Shown here piece by piece: positions 9,521 to 20,189 of a stretch of 38,648 bases of DNA. Each line of letters starts with the position of its first letter. Within the stretch, counting starts at the first letter, position 1. This stretch comes from Welwitschia mirabilis (lineage: Eukaryota; Gnetophyta; Gnetopsida; Welwitschiales). Under the pieces are notes generated by a model. The model was not told the origin of the DNA. It did not search any database and saw nothing but the letters and a program-made list of their open reading frames with translations. Position numbers and translations under genes: made by a program. The stretch is from NCBI GenBank assembly GCA_051453625.1, contig JBOZIK010000001.1, forward strand, positions 78,388,510 to 78,427,157, in the 5' to 3' direction.

Positions 9521-12390
9521 CCTATTAATTAAATCTTAAAAATAATAAAAGCACTTGCTTTGGAAGCCCATCTGCCATTGTTTGAATTCGTTATTAGCCA
9601 ATTCCGTAGGTAAACATCATGCTATCACTTGAACATCTTTTACTTGACTTATGTCCCACTTAATGAAGTTACTATAAGTAGTGATATTTCACTTAGACAT
9701 TTAAAAGTAATAAGATTGAATTCACCTAATATTAAGACATTTGTATGTTTATGAACTTCATTTTGAAGGAAGACTCTTTGGTTTTTTGTATTTTATCTTA
9801 ATGGTGTGAGTCTTGAGTTATTTGGAGGTGTTCTTCATTATCTTTCATCTCATTTCTTTATTTTAATCTTTGAGAGTGTGTGGTTATGTGGGATTTATTT
9901 ATTTTAAAAAAAAAAGAAGAAGAAGAATATCATGATTTTNNNNNNNNNNNNNNNNNNNNNNNNNNNNNNNNNNNNNNNNNNNNNNNNNNNNNNNNNNNNN
10001 NNNNNNNNNNNNNNNNNNNNNNNNNNNNNNNNNNNNNNNNNNNNNNNNNNNNNNNNNNNNNNNNNNNNNNNNNNNNNNNNNNNNNNNNNNNNNNNNNNNN
10101 NNNNNNNNNNNNNNNNNNNNNNNNNNNNNNNNNNNNNNNNNNNNNNNNNNNNNNNNNNNNNNNNNNNNNNNNNNNNNNNNNNNNNNNNNNNNNNNNNNNN
10201 NNNNNNNNNNNNNNNNNNNNNNNNNNNNNNNNNNNNNNNNNNNNNNNNNNNNNNNNNNNNNNNNNNNNNNNNNNNNNNNNNNNNNNNNNNNNNNNNNNNN
10301 NNNNNNNNNNNNNNNNNNNNNNNNNNNNNNNNNNNNNNNNNNNNNNNNNNNNNNNNNNNNNNNNNNNNNNNNNNNNNNNNNNNNNNNNNNNNNNNNNNNN
10401 NNNNNNNNNNNNNNNNNNNNNNNNNNNNNNNNNNNNNNNNNNNNNNNNNNNNNNNNNNNNNNNNNNNNNNNNNNNNNNNNNNNNNNNNNNNNNNNNNNNN
10501 NNNNNNNNNNNNNNNNNNNNNNNNNNNNNNNNNNNNNNNNNNNNNNNNNNNNNNNNNNNNNNNNNNNNNNNNNNNNNNNNNNNNNNNNNNNNNNNNNNNN
10601 NNNNNNNNNNNNNCTAAATACATGGTCACTATGATATCCTATCATACTAGGATAAATTTCTCTGATAGGAACCTCTGGTAGTGTTGGTAGTTGTGGGAAG
10701 TCCATTGGGGAGTCAGTTGGTCATGCTTTGCAGTTCTTGCTTCTTTTACTATGTTTGCACTCCCCTTGTCATGAATTAATAATAAATACTTTGATGTTAT
10801 GGGACCAATGATGTTCTTGGTATCATCAGAGGTATTGCTTATTTCCTAAACCACTAGTGCATTTAGTACTCTCACATAATCATTTTAATTTTGAGGATTT
10901 AGGTTGTTTTAGGGTGTGAGCAGGAGATTCCATTTTTTAGTATCTTTTGATCTTATCATTCATTATTTAAAAACATTAGTTACTTAGCATCATCATAATC
11001 ACTTCCTATTCAAGTGGTACTTTATGAAGGTTTTGCATTATGTCATGCATCATTAATTAAGTGATTTTATGATTTATTTCAAGGGGTTTTCTATGTTAAA
11101 ATTCATAGTAGGTGCACAATCTTCTTCATGTTCCTAATTGTCTATCTTCATTTTATTTTTCTTATGTGTTATATTTGGTATTTTAAAGTTATTTTTGTAC
11201 TTTTTCATCACAAATACTTAGGACTTAATCATTTAGTAGTTTTCTTATTGAGTTTTATTTTCATTTGTAGTTTTTACCTATAGGAGTTAATTTTATTTTT
11301 AATTCTTTAATCAAATTATGTTTCTTCAGTTTATGATGATAAGTTTTCCCATATATTATTTTAGTATCTTTTTTAGTGTAGTTCTTTAGGCATTTTTTGA
11401 GTTTTGATGCATCCAATAATTGTGAGTTTATGGCACATTTCATAATCTTTCTTAGCTTGGTTCATTATCACTACCCTATCCTAACATAGCTTTCTCTCAC
11501 CTTAAGTTCTTTCCAAAATTCACCTCCTTTATCATGACTTGTTCATCATGATTCTTAGTTGCTTGCCATCTTTAGAACTTTCTAATAAATTTCTGAAACC
11601 TGCATAATCCCATCTTAGCCAAGCTTATTCTGCTGATGCTTTTATTTTTCTAATCTTTTGGAAAGCCTTGTCATCCACCTCATCATCCAGATGACATGGC
11701 AGGATGACACATTGCTATTTTTTTAGCATCATCATTTTCATGTTTCATCTTTTCTTAACTATTTTTTACTCTTCTTTCACACAAAGACTACTACTTTAAA
11801 GCCCATCTGTTTTACTTAACTTGTACATAACTTGCATTTTTATTTTTTTCCTTCTTATGTTAATGCAATATGAGATGTATTAATTTACTTTTTTTTTTTC
11901 GTGAATTGGGAAGAAGGAGAGGGAGAGAGGGGGGGAGGGGGGGATGACATACTTTTGAGATACTTTTAGAACATTTAAGATAGTTATGAAATATTTTTGA
12001 GTAAAAATTTTGAGGATCATTTTTAAATTTTCACGATACATATCTGTAATGTACTAGTTTAATTATGATTATCTTGTTTAAGTGATATGCATTATGGATA
12101 TTATTTAATAAACCATGTACTTGACAGTAGAATAGTTACATGTTTTTCTTATAGGAGTGGTCCAAGCAATTCAGGAAACCATGGATGAGGGGAATAATGT
12201 GATGATTATTTTTTATGTATTTGCCCTTGTAGATTGTGCTTAAAATTTCAATGTTTGATTTATGAATATCTTTTTTCAGTTATTATTTTTAAGATGATTA
12301 TACATGCACATCATTTATCTAAGTTATTTTGATTATGTCTTATGATAATTCTTTTTGTAATGATGTTTAATTTTTTTTTTTTTTGATGTA
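9521..12390 (+). pseudogene. Post-integrase region of element D
   Basis: The first part (to about 11121) matches E 2110-3953 and includes the remnant of the HLVLPHDHF frame near 10855-11055. The rest has no counterpart in the window. No domain is recognised. The open stretch on the minus strand at 11261-11443 is A+T-rich and unsupported. Features of note are a 37-base all-purine tract (11908-11944) and two palindrome-like TCATCCAGATGA words at 11683-11694 and 12511-12522. Tat/Athila elements often have a long 3' region between integrase and LTR. Confidence 0.5.
9940..10613. other. Assembly gap, 674 N
   Basis: Left flank GAAGAATATCATGATTTT and right flank CTAAATACATGGTCAC correspond to E positions about 3412-3455, where the two flanks are only about a dozen bases apart. 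The gap therefore holds either an insertion specific to D, a second unit of the kind duplicated in E, or misestimated length. Frames that cross it are artefacts of N. Confidence 0.95.
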
Positions 12391-12708
12391 CTAAATGCTT
12401 TAAGTGGGGGGCTAATGCACTGGTAAGTGATTTGATCTTATTTTCTGATAAGAATAATTATAGACATTTGATTTTATATTCTAATTTTCATACGTTTATT
12501 GTCCCCATAATCATCCAGATGATGTACCAGACGATATCATAATCACATTATCTGCCAAGGTAAAACATTCAGTTTATCATATTTTGAGATTTGATCCTCT
12601 ATAATGAGATTTTTGAACTTGATTTATATATTCTTAGTTAATTTTTATCTTAGTAAATTTGGCTTGTAATCATAGTTGTTCACATATTTTATCAAGAACT
12701 AACAAAGC

Positions 12709-12720
12709 TAAGTAGGGGGC
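12709..12720 (+). promoter_or_regulatory. Polypurine tract region of element D, before the 3' LTR
   Basis: TAAGTAGGGGGC lies ten bases before the TG that opens the 3' LTR. A similar word, TAAGTGGGGGGC, lies at 12401-12412 in a matching context (CTAAATGCTT before, TAATGC after). G-rich tracts here serve as plus-strand primers in this element class. The spacing to the LTR is longer than usual and the tract is interrupted by T, so the exact priming site is uncertain. Confidence 0.55.
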
Positions 12721-12730
12721 TATGCTGTGA

Positions 12731-13993
12731 TGTCAAATTGTATATTTTTGATGGAGTATTTTGAGTACTTTTGTAAGACATTTAGATAGGTTTAATTATA
12801 TTTTATTATTATTAAAAATCAAGGAGAAAATCATGAAAATGCATAATCACTAGTACATTTATAGGCATTTTGGGTGATTTCTGATACTTTACATTCTAAT
12901 GAGGAGTTAATAATTTATAAAGTCAAACTAACTTGATTATAAGAGCTTCAGAATGCTATCGTCTCCTTCATCATCTAGACAACAATATAGATGACACCAT
13001 GTGTAAGCCAATAAGGATGCTAACTAGATCGAAAATGAAAGCTAATGTTCGACCTATCTTAATGTAGCATCATCCCCATCATTGTTCAAACAATAGTCAA
13101 GATGACAACTATTCTTATCAATGCAATAAACTTTACTTAACTTCTATAATGTTTCATCTACTTTCTATGGACCATTAAGATTTTTGTTACATCTGTTAGG
13201 TTTTCTATTATTATAATGTTTTGTTGTAATGAATACCTCCTTCATCCTTGACTCTAACTTTTATCTTCTTTGGTACATGAAAATCTTGTGATAAGAGAGC
13301 AAAGGATAAGAGGTCCATCCATTATTATAGAGAGGGGTCTTCCTTGGTGTTAGGTTGTATATCCTTCATTGAGGTACTATTGCTTCATAATGAGGATGTT
13401 TGTTTTAGATTAATAAAACATTTTTTTTATTTTTATTCATGTGCATCTCCCTTATGGTTTATGTTGGTTATGATTTAATAACAGCTTCATAGTTGATATA
13501 GATCATCAAGGCAACCTTTATTAAGGTTGAAATCATTAGTTTAGAATTTTAATTGTGTTTCATTTTTCATCGATAGAATGATTATTACATATTTTCTATA
13601 TTTTGTTTGGCATGCTTGATAACTTATATTAGTTAGGATTAGCAACAATTTCCTTAATTGATTTAGGTTATGTAGGGCTAATATTTGTAATAGTAATATT
13701 TGGTAGTTGGATAGATATTTAATTTAAAATAGTTTTTCATTCTACATTGCCTTGCACTAGTATGTTTACTTTACATTACTTTCTTGCATCGTTCTTTCTT
13801 TTCATTTGAACCTAAATAGAAAAATATGAAAAATACTTCACTAAAATCAATTTTCGAAATTACAGCCTAGTGTCTTTGATGGATTACAACGTTTATATTA
13901 ACTCTCATCTATCTTAGTATGTATGTTAATGCAAATATTTGTGAATGATAAGATTTACTTAAGGACATAATGATTGCATAAATGCACACTGCA
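12731..13993 (+). repeat. 3' LTR of element D
   Basis: Begins TGTCAAATTGTATA and ends CACACTGCA. It is followed by the TCTAA duplication and then by LINE sequence, not by a primer site, which identifies it as the 3' LTR. It is 1263 bp against 1213 bp for the 5' LTR. About 50 bp near 12895-12945 are absent from the 5' copy. Confidence 0.88.
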
Positions 13994-13998
13994 TCTAA
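13994..13998. repeat. Target-site duplication, right copy (TCTAA)
   Basis: Exact repeat of 4521-4525, directly after the closing CA of the 3' LTR of element D. Confidence 0.88.
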
Positions 13999-15640
13999 GT
14001 TTCCTTAATCAAAGAGACTTTTTGAGTTTGTTAAATGTTATGTTATTAAAGAAAGGAAACAAATTAGATTTAATTATTTATCAATTGATTCTAATTAGTA
14101 ATATTTTTGAAGAAAATCTTGGAAGCATCATTAAATTAAATATTAATCGATATACATAGGAAAATAAACTTTATGTAGTCTCTTAATTAGTCTTTAGATA
14201 ATGTCTTTTTGTAGTAGATCATCTTATTACATTAAAGCATCATACTAATGAAGTCAGAAGTTTAATTAAAAAGATATTTATTTCTTTAATGGATCTCTCT
14301 AAAGCATAGGATTCTAATATCAAGTATAAACTTTAGCATCAATTACATAATATTAGAACTTTAATATCGTTACTACATGTAACTTAAAAGTTATATAATG
14401 AGGTATGTACCTAACTCATAAACATTGTTTCTTAGAAAAGTATGAGGTTTCATTATTTTATAGTGTTAAGTAAGGTTATCCCCTATCTTATATACTTTTT
14501 GGAATTTTTAGTGATGGATTAAAGGCTTGGATAAATGAACTTTCCCTTAATTATTTTGTATGTATAGGAAATTATGCTATGGTTCTTTGCTTTTTCAAAC
14601 AACATTGCAATGGTTTCTAAACTAAAGTAATATTTACAACATATGCTACAAGATTTAAATAAATTTTTCCACTAGTTCAAAATGAAAATAGATGTTAAAA
14701 AAATAAAAGTTTTGTTTAGTGGTATGTGTAATACTAAATTTTCTTTTTAAATAGGAAATGTATAGGTTGAAATTATGATTTCCCATAGCTACTTATGATT
14801 TGAGTGTTCTACTAATTATAGATGGAATAAATGCATCACTCAAAGGTTTACTATATGTATGAAAGCATTATTTTCCTTGAAAAACAATGTAAAAAGAAGA
14901 AAATTTTGTATTGGAATGTTTATAAATAACCTTTTTAACATTATTATTCAAACATTGGTTTTCTATGGTATGGTGTTTAGAATTATTATTCTTCTTAAAA
15001 ATGAATTTATGTCTTTGGAAGTAGAATTTAGCTCATGTTTATAATTTATTAAATTCCATTATTGAAAATTGTTCTTAAAGGGTTTTCTTCTTAAATTACA
15101 TTATTAAAAATGTTCTAAAAGGGCATTGTTCTTAACTCAAGAAAAATGTTTATTATGTTATAGAAAAATTTCAATTCAAGAATGAAACATTCAAGAATAA
15201 TTTTTTTATTATAATTCCAAAACATTTTGAATAATTATAAAATATAAAATACTTATGAAATGCAAATGAAAAGAAGCATTTTTATTTAAATAATCTTAGA
15301 ATAGGCATTGCTATTAAGACATCTTATTTAAGTACTATTATTCTCCTTCTAGATTATGAGGATAAGAATGAAAACTTGTTATCTCAAAATTAAAATAGAT
15401 AGATGGTTTTAAGTCCATTAAGAAGACTAGACATGTTAACTTTTAATCAAGATGTTATTGAATATGAATATCATGTTTTAATTAAATGTCCTTAAATAAA
15501 TAACATATAAAATAGATGGAATATTAAAGTTCATACCTTGGTTGAATTATTTCAAGTCTTATCTAAAACTCTTGGTAACTTTATGTAGATAACATCTGTC
15601 AATCTTGTTCCATGTACATTATTCTTATCTAATAGATCTT
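13999..15640 (+). pseudogene. LINE (non-LTR retrotransposon) reverse transcriptase and C-terminal region, decayed
   Basis: The translation follows a LINE reverse transcriptase in motif order. LLKKGNKLD and SNIFEENLGSII (14045-14130) match the K-K-G-D-x-x-x-x-x-N-Y-R region. VVDHLITLKHHTNEVRS follows (about 14210-14250), then MDLSKAQD (first catalytic Asp region, about 14290), then VK-stop-GYPLSYILFGIF (about 14468-14515), then after a frameshift FFAFSNNIAMVSKLK (about 14585-14630), where F-A-D-D is expected. The thumb reads KMKIDVKKIKVLF and ALFSLKNNVKRRKF. Near 15400-15500 the phrase RRLDMLTFNQDVIEYEYHV, then LIKCP, fits the C-terminal Cys/His motif found at the end of many LINE ORF2 proteins. 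Both catalytic Asp of the F-A-D-D box are Asn. Interrupted upstream by element D. Confidence 0.8.
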
Positions 15641-16832
15641 ATAGATGTTAAAAAATTAGCTTTATTTTTAATTTTACAAAAGTTACATGAATTTTAAAAT
15701 TGATTTATAATTGTTTAACTCTTAATTACTGATTTTTAATATTTAAAAAAAAACTTTATATATGTCTTGAATTAGAAAAATTACTTGAAAAAATAAATAT
15801 TTCCATCTAAATAAAAAATATTTTTTAATATTTTATTAAAAAATGTTTGAAATATGTACTTCAGCTAGTGGGATACCTGTTCTACATTTAGAGGGTATGG
15901 TATTTGTGTTTGGCTTTTATATAAACTAGGACCCTCATTATAGTAGAGTCCTAATGTTGTTCTTTCCACAAGAACAAATTGAGGTAGGAGTAAACAAAGG
16001 AAAAAAAAAAAGTTCTCTAAACCTACAATGATTTAAAACAAACTAAAAGGCAAGATTGTGATGATTTAAAATTAACTAGTAAAGTATTAAGATGAACTAA
16101 TTCCAAAGGTCTAGCTTAAATCATCCAATAGTAGACTTGCACTCTAATAACATCTTGTAAATTTCTAAAACAAAGATACATTATTGGTGATATAATCCCA
16201 TTTATTACATAAGTGTTGATGAATTCCTTAGTCATTTTTATCCTTCATAGCCTTTTATNNNNNNNNNNAATCATGGAAAGTAATAACTAATATGCTCACG
16301 ATCCATCAAACAAAATAACTATAACCAAAAGTATACTTAGAAAACATACTTACTCATAAATACACTCAATAGTATAGTATCATTCAAGCATTAAAAGTAT
16401 GAGATTAACTACAAATCAAAATTAAAAATTAATAAGTATTACTTCATGAAAAAGAGGAATTACCTTACATTAAAGCAAGTAGCTAAAACTAACATAGACT
16501 CCTCAAAGATATCCTTGAAGTAGCCCCCTCTCAAAGGTGAAGCTTAGAAAGTCATGTCGACATTTGATGCTCTAAGAATTTTAACTATTTTTTCTAGTCA
16601 AAGATTCAACTAAAGAATGTTACAAATGAAGGATCTTAGTTATTTTTATAGGTGAAAACAGAGTTAGGGTTTCTCAATTAGGTTTTTACACTTTAGGATT
16701 CTTAATTTGGAAATTTGACACTTTAATGGCTATATGATTTGTTGGAGTTTGATGTTGTATATTCATGACTCCATAGGGATAAATCAATCACTTTGCCAAG
16801 ATGACTCCAGAACATAGTTCTTGATGAATTAT
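15641..16832. other. Region without a recognisable gene
   Basis: A+T-rich sequence between the LINE and copia element A. The first 200 bp may still be LINE tail. A TATATAAA word is at about 15919 and an A-run at about 16001-16010, which could be the LINE's poly(A) end, but I see no target duplication. A 10-N gap occupies 16259-16268. Near 16522-16540 the minus strand reads GAGAGGGGGCTACTTC, a purine tract that could be the end of another element in reverse, with no LTR confirmed beside it. No open frame is supported. Confidence 0.5.
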
Positions 16833-18212
16833 TATTATTAAAATCCTAGTTTTAACAATTCCACTTATCAAATGTGATGTGTCTAATGTGTAGATAGGAA
16901 ATATTAGAAAACACAATATTCTAAATAATATTAAGTTAGTTAAACATCAAAGTTAAAAGCACATAGAATCTTCAGCTCAGAATTCATGAAGGACAAATAT
17001 AATTGACTGAAGACATCTACCTATATAAAGACAATTATTATAAATATGTATACTATATTAAAGATGTCTATACTAAATTAGACTTCATCATAGGGAAATA
17101 CATATATCATGTTAAAGATGTTTATACTAAACTAAGGAGCTGAGATAGGTAAAAGAGGTCTAGCAAATTAAAGACATCTATACTACTTCAACTATTAGAA
17201 GATGTTTAAAGACTTGAAGATGTTTGTTATAAACTAAAAGAGATAATAAAGATAAAATTATATATTAATGAATTATCTACATTATAGGGAATTAGGTAAT
17301 ATCTACATAGTGAATTCATGATCTCGAAGGGTTAGAGATACAATAGTTTAAATTGTATTAAAATCTAAGAAGTTTGACTAAAAACATCTTTCAAAGTAAA
17401 GAGATCTACCTAATAGAGACATATATTATCAAAAAAACATATATCCTAAAAAATTAATGAAAAATAAAATAGTTGTTGAACCATTAAAAGTTAGCCATTT
17501 TTAACTATTGCATAACATTTATATGTTTTTAAATAGTTATATATCTTAAAAAATGCAAGGAAGACATCAAAAATTCATGGGTGATTAGCGTTACACACAA
17601 AGATTTCTTTGACCTTAATGAAGAGAATCATTTGATGAATACATTACTTGATCATTGACTTTTTGATAGTGACAGTAGTCAAATCTTAGATACTCTTAGG
17701 TGATTACATTAAGAAAAACTCAAGTATTCCATCAAAGTGACATATTTCAAGCTTATTGTTTCCTTTTGTTATCATTATTTATTTTCTCTTAAATTATAGA
17801 ACTATTATATTTTTGAATACATTTATTATAGTCCATTATTTGATATAATTCTTAGGATCCCTTCCTTAGAATTCTAAATTATAAGAAAACCCTAATATGG
17901 GTGTGAATCTATAAGTGCTTATGAGTATGTTTCTATTTTGGTTTATCATAAATCCCTGAGGAGAACAGAGTACTATCTTATAAGAAGCATCTTAGTTTCA
18001 TATAAGATTGATGGTGCTCCAAAACCATACTTTTGTAAGTTAAGGATATCCAAAGGTATGAAAGGAAGCTACCATCTATGTGTAGATACACCTAGGTTGA
18101 GGAGTCATGTTAATTTAGTAAGTTCTTTATTGTGTAAGTTTTAATCTATTTCAGTAGGAATTTTATTTGGTAGACATTATTCATCCATCCCATTTGAGTT
18201 TAGTAATCTTTA
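16833..18212 (+). repeat. 5' LTR of element A
   Basis: Aligns end to end with 34639-36040 (which begins TGTTAGTAAGATC). Here the start reads TATTATTAAAATCC, so the opening TG has become TA, and the end reads CTTTA instead of CTCA. Length is 1380 bp. The segment 16998-17235 holds many copies of AGATGTCT or AGACATCT. Around 17945-18040 it carries about one unit of the sequence that is repeated every 80 bp in B's LTRs. Confidence 0.8.
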
Positions 18213-18214
18213 AG

Positions 18215-18226
18215 TGATATTAGAGT
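18215..18226 (+). promoter_or_regulatory. Primer-binding site of element A (initiator-Met type, decayed)
   Basis: TGATATTAGAGT, two bases after the LTR end. The standard copia site is TGGTATCAGAGC. The differences are transitions. Confidence 0.8.
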
Positions 18227-18264
18227 AGGTATTTATAAAAAGGAGTAGCATCCTTGAGTGAACT

Positions 18265-19770
18265 ATGGAAGTAATTTCATTCATCATATCTCCTGTCTTT
18301 GATAGGACTAACTATGCCTATTGGTAGATGAGGATGTAGATGTACTTAACTAAATTTGGTAAAGCATTAAAAATAGATACTTAAAATCTACAAAAATAAC
18401 TATAGATGTTATAAGGAACTCCATCATACAAATCAAAACTAGAAGAAACTAGGAAGATAAAGAAAAGATAGCCTTTATGTATGACTCAAAAGTGAAAAAT
18501 GTTCTTTACTCAGCCCTTACAATAGAGGAATTCAACAGAATAACTGAATGTAAAACTACACAAAAGATATGAAATGTTCTAATGAAAACATATGAATGAA
18601 CCTCCATCATTAAGGAATCAAATATTCTTGTCTAGACTAATCAATTTAAAGATCTGAAGATGTACAATGAAGAGAGAATAAATGAATACTTCACAAGAGT
18701 CTAACATAGTGAATATCATACATGGCATTGGTGAAAATCTTCAAAAGGCCAAGGTAATTTAAAACATTATTAGATCCCTAACTTCAAAATTTAGGCCTAA
18801 AATAATATCCATAAAAAATCAAGATACTTTAACACAGTAAAGATTGATAAATTACAAAGTGCTCTAATGGTCTATGAGATGAATCTTATTCAAGATGATG
18901 CTCTGAAGCAAAATCCTATCACTCTTAAAGTTAGTGAAAATACAAGGTAATAATTTTAAGATAAAATATAAGAAGTATTAAATCAACATGACTTCAAATA
19001 TGATGTGGAAGAAGAACTTTCTCTCATCACAAGGCAAATCAAAAGACTTTTTTCATGAAAGAAAAACAGAAATGAGAACTATAAAAAATAATCTAGATTT
19101 TAAGCTAGAGGTAAGTATAAAATTAGAAATTCTAGTAGCTTCTCAATTTCCTCCAAAACTGGTATTTCCAAATTAGAATATTGGTTTGTGAAGGAAAAGG
19201 ATACATATCCTCCAAATGTCCTAGCTTTGACAGATTATAGGAAAAAGCAGGAAAAAAATGAAAAAGAAAAAGTCCTTTTTCACAAAATGGGATGATGATG
19301 AGGATGCAACTAAAGTACAGAAATATGATGAAAAAATAGCTTCTTCATCTTACATGGCCATTTTGCATATCCAAAAGACTAATGAAGAAGGAAAGAAGAA
19401 TATGAATTAGAAAGTAAAGGAGAAACATGTGTGAAAATTCAAAATAGGTATGATTTACTTTCTAAGGAGTTTATAAAGTTACAAAAGTATGTTCTAAAGT
19501 AACAAAAAATTGCTTCATTCTCATGAATTAGTATATGAACAAGAAAATGATTCTTGCAATAGGCTATCATTTTAAAACTCATCTCTTAATGCTAAGATTA
19601 GTAAGCTAATGTATGAAGTAAAGAATGTTAGACAAGAAATTACTGATATAAAAATAGTAACTAAGAATTTTACTTAAGGGAAAGAGATCTTAAACATCAT
19701 ACTTGGACAATGTAGAATTCCAAATGATGAAAGTGGCTTAGACCATAATGAAACTTTACTAGTACTTCAA
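18265..19770 (+). pseudogene. Gag of copia element A (broken)
   Basis: The ATG at 18265 opens MEVISFISSPVFDRTNYAYW, the typical start of SIRE-type Gag (x-P-x-F-D-G-x-N-Y-x-x-W-K-x-R-M). The middle part (18640-18890) retains FKDLKMYNEERINEYFTR and pieces of the R-S-L-x-x-K-F-R-P-K phrase of the UBN2-type Gag domain. A zinc knuckle at 19178-19222 reads VCEGKGYISSKCP: the second and last Cys remain, the first Cys is not visible and His is Tyr. An acidic WDDDED follows at 19288. Near 19530-19680 a charged, probably coiled-coil stretch leads to FTxGKEILNIILGQ. Gag forms the particle and binds the RNA. Stops and shifts throughout make it non-functional. Confidence 0.75.
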
Positions 19771-20007
19771 CATCTTTGTTTAACAAATGGAGCTATAAGA
19801 TAAGGTGTAAGCATATAGTTTATACAATAATATTACCTATTATTATTGCTATAAATGTAGTTATTATTAGTTTAGTTATCTATTAAAATTAAACACTAGA
19901 TATTGCACTAATAATGCCAAAAAGCCAAGAAGTATGGTAGAATATCTTGTGTAGGCTAAACTAAAGAAGATATAAATTCCAAAATCAAGACCCATAATAA
20001 AGAAACA

Positions 20008-20135
20008 TGTCTTACATGTTGACTGTGGGTTTCAAGGAACATGACTAGAGACAAATCCATCTTTATTACCTTAGTAGAGGAAGAAAAAAGAGTGATCACT
20101 TTTGATGATAATATAAAGCTCCTATTAAAGGTATT
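20008..20135 (+). pseudogene. Aspartic protease fragment of copia element A
   Basis: Text around the active site reads HVDCG (Asp codon at 20021), then after a one-base slip NMTRDKSIFITL and VITFDDN. The family standard is W-x-V-D-S-G-C-S-R-H-M-T. The active-site triad D-S-G is D-C-G here, and the frame is shifted right after it. The better preserved copy is in element B (28480-28590, minus strand). Confidence 0.7.
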
Positions 20136-20189
20136 AAAACCATTAGAGAAGGTAATCTACCTAAGGTAAAACATTTCTCTTTGTAGAAG

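Larger units (their letters stand above)
4526..13993 (+). mobile_element. Element D: full-length LTR retrotransposon of Ty3/gypsy (Tat/Athila-like) type, probably non-autonomous
   Basis: The element is 9468 bp long with LTRs at 4526-5738 and 12731-13993 that open with TG and close with CA, a primer site just after the 5' LTR, G-rich purine tracts before the 3' LTR, and a perfect 5-bp target duplication. The internal region holds, in order, a gag-like fragment, an acidic low-complexity frame, a two-module protein of unknown kind, an integrase C-terminal remnant and a long post-integrase region. I could not find a reverse transcriptase, RNase H or integrase core in any frame. Either these are hidden by decay or gaps, or the family depended on enzymes from another element. 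It was inserted into a LINE. Confidence 0.85.

Noticed and set aside
9880-10705. Long open frames of 240-270 codons on both strands
   Set aside because: They consist almost wholly of N from the 674-base gap and have no sequence content.
1-13993. Elements D and E as an integrated pararetrovirus (caulimovirid)
   Set aside because: Considered because no polymerase with integrase core was seen. LTRs, a tRNA-Asp primer site, a target duplication and an integrase C-terminus all point to an LTR retrotransposon.
16522-16540. Minus-strand polypurine tract of a further LTR element
   Set aside because: GAGAGGGGGC is suggestive, but I could find no LTR, primer site or coding remnant next to it.
17938-18144. 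68-codon open frame in the plus strand
   Set aside because: It lies within the 5' LTR of element A, and the same sequence occurs non-coding in the other LTRs.
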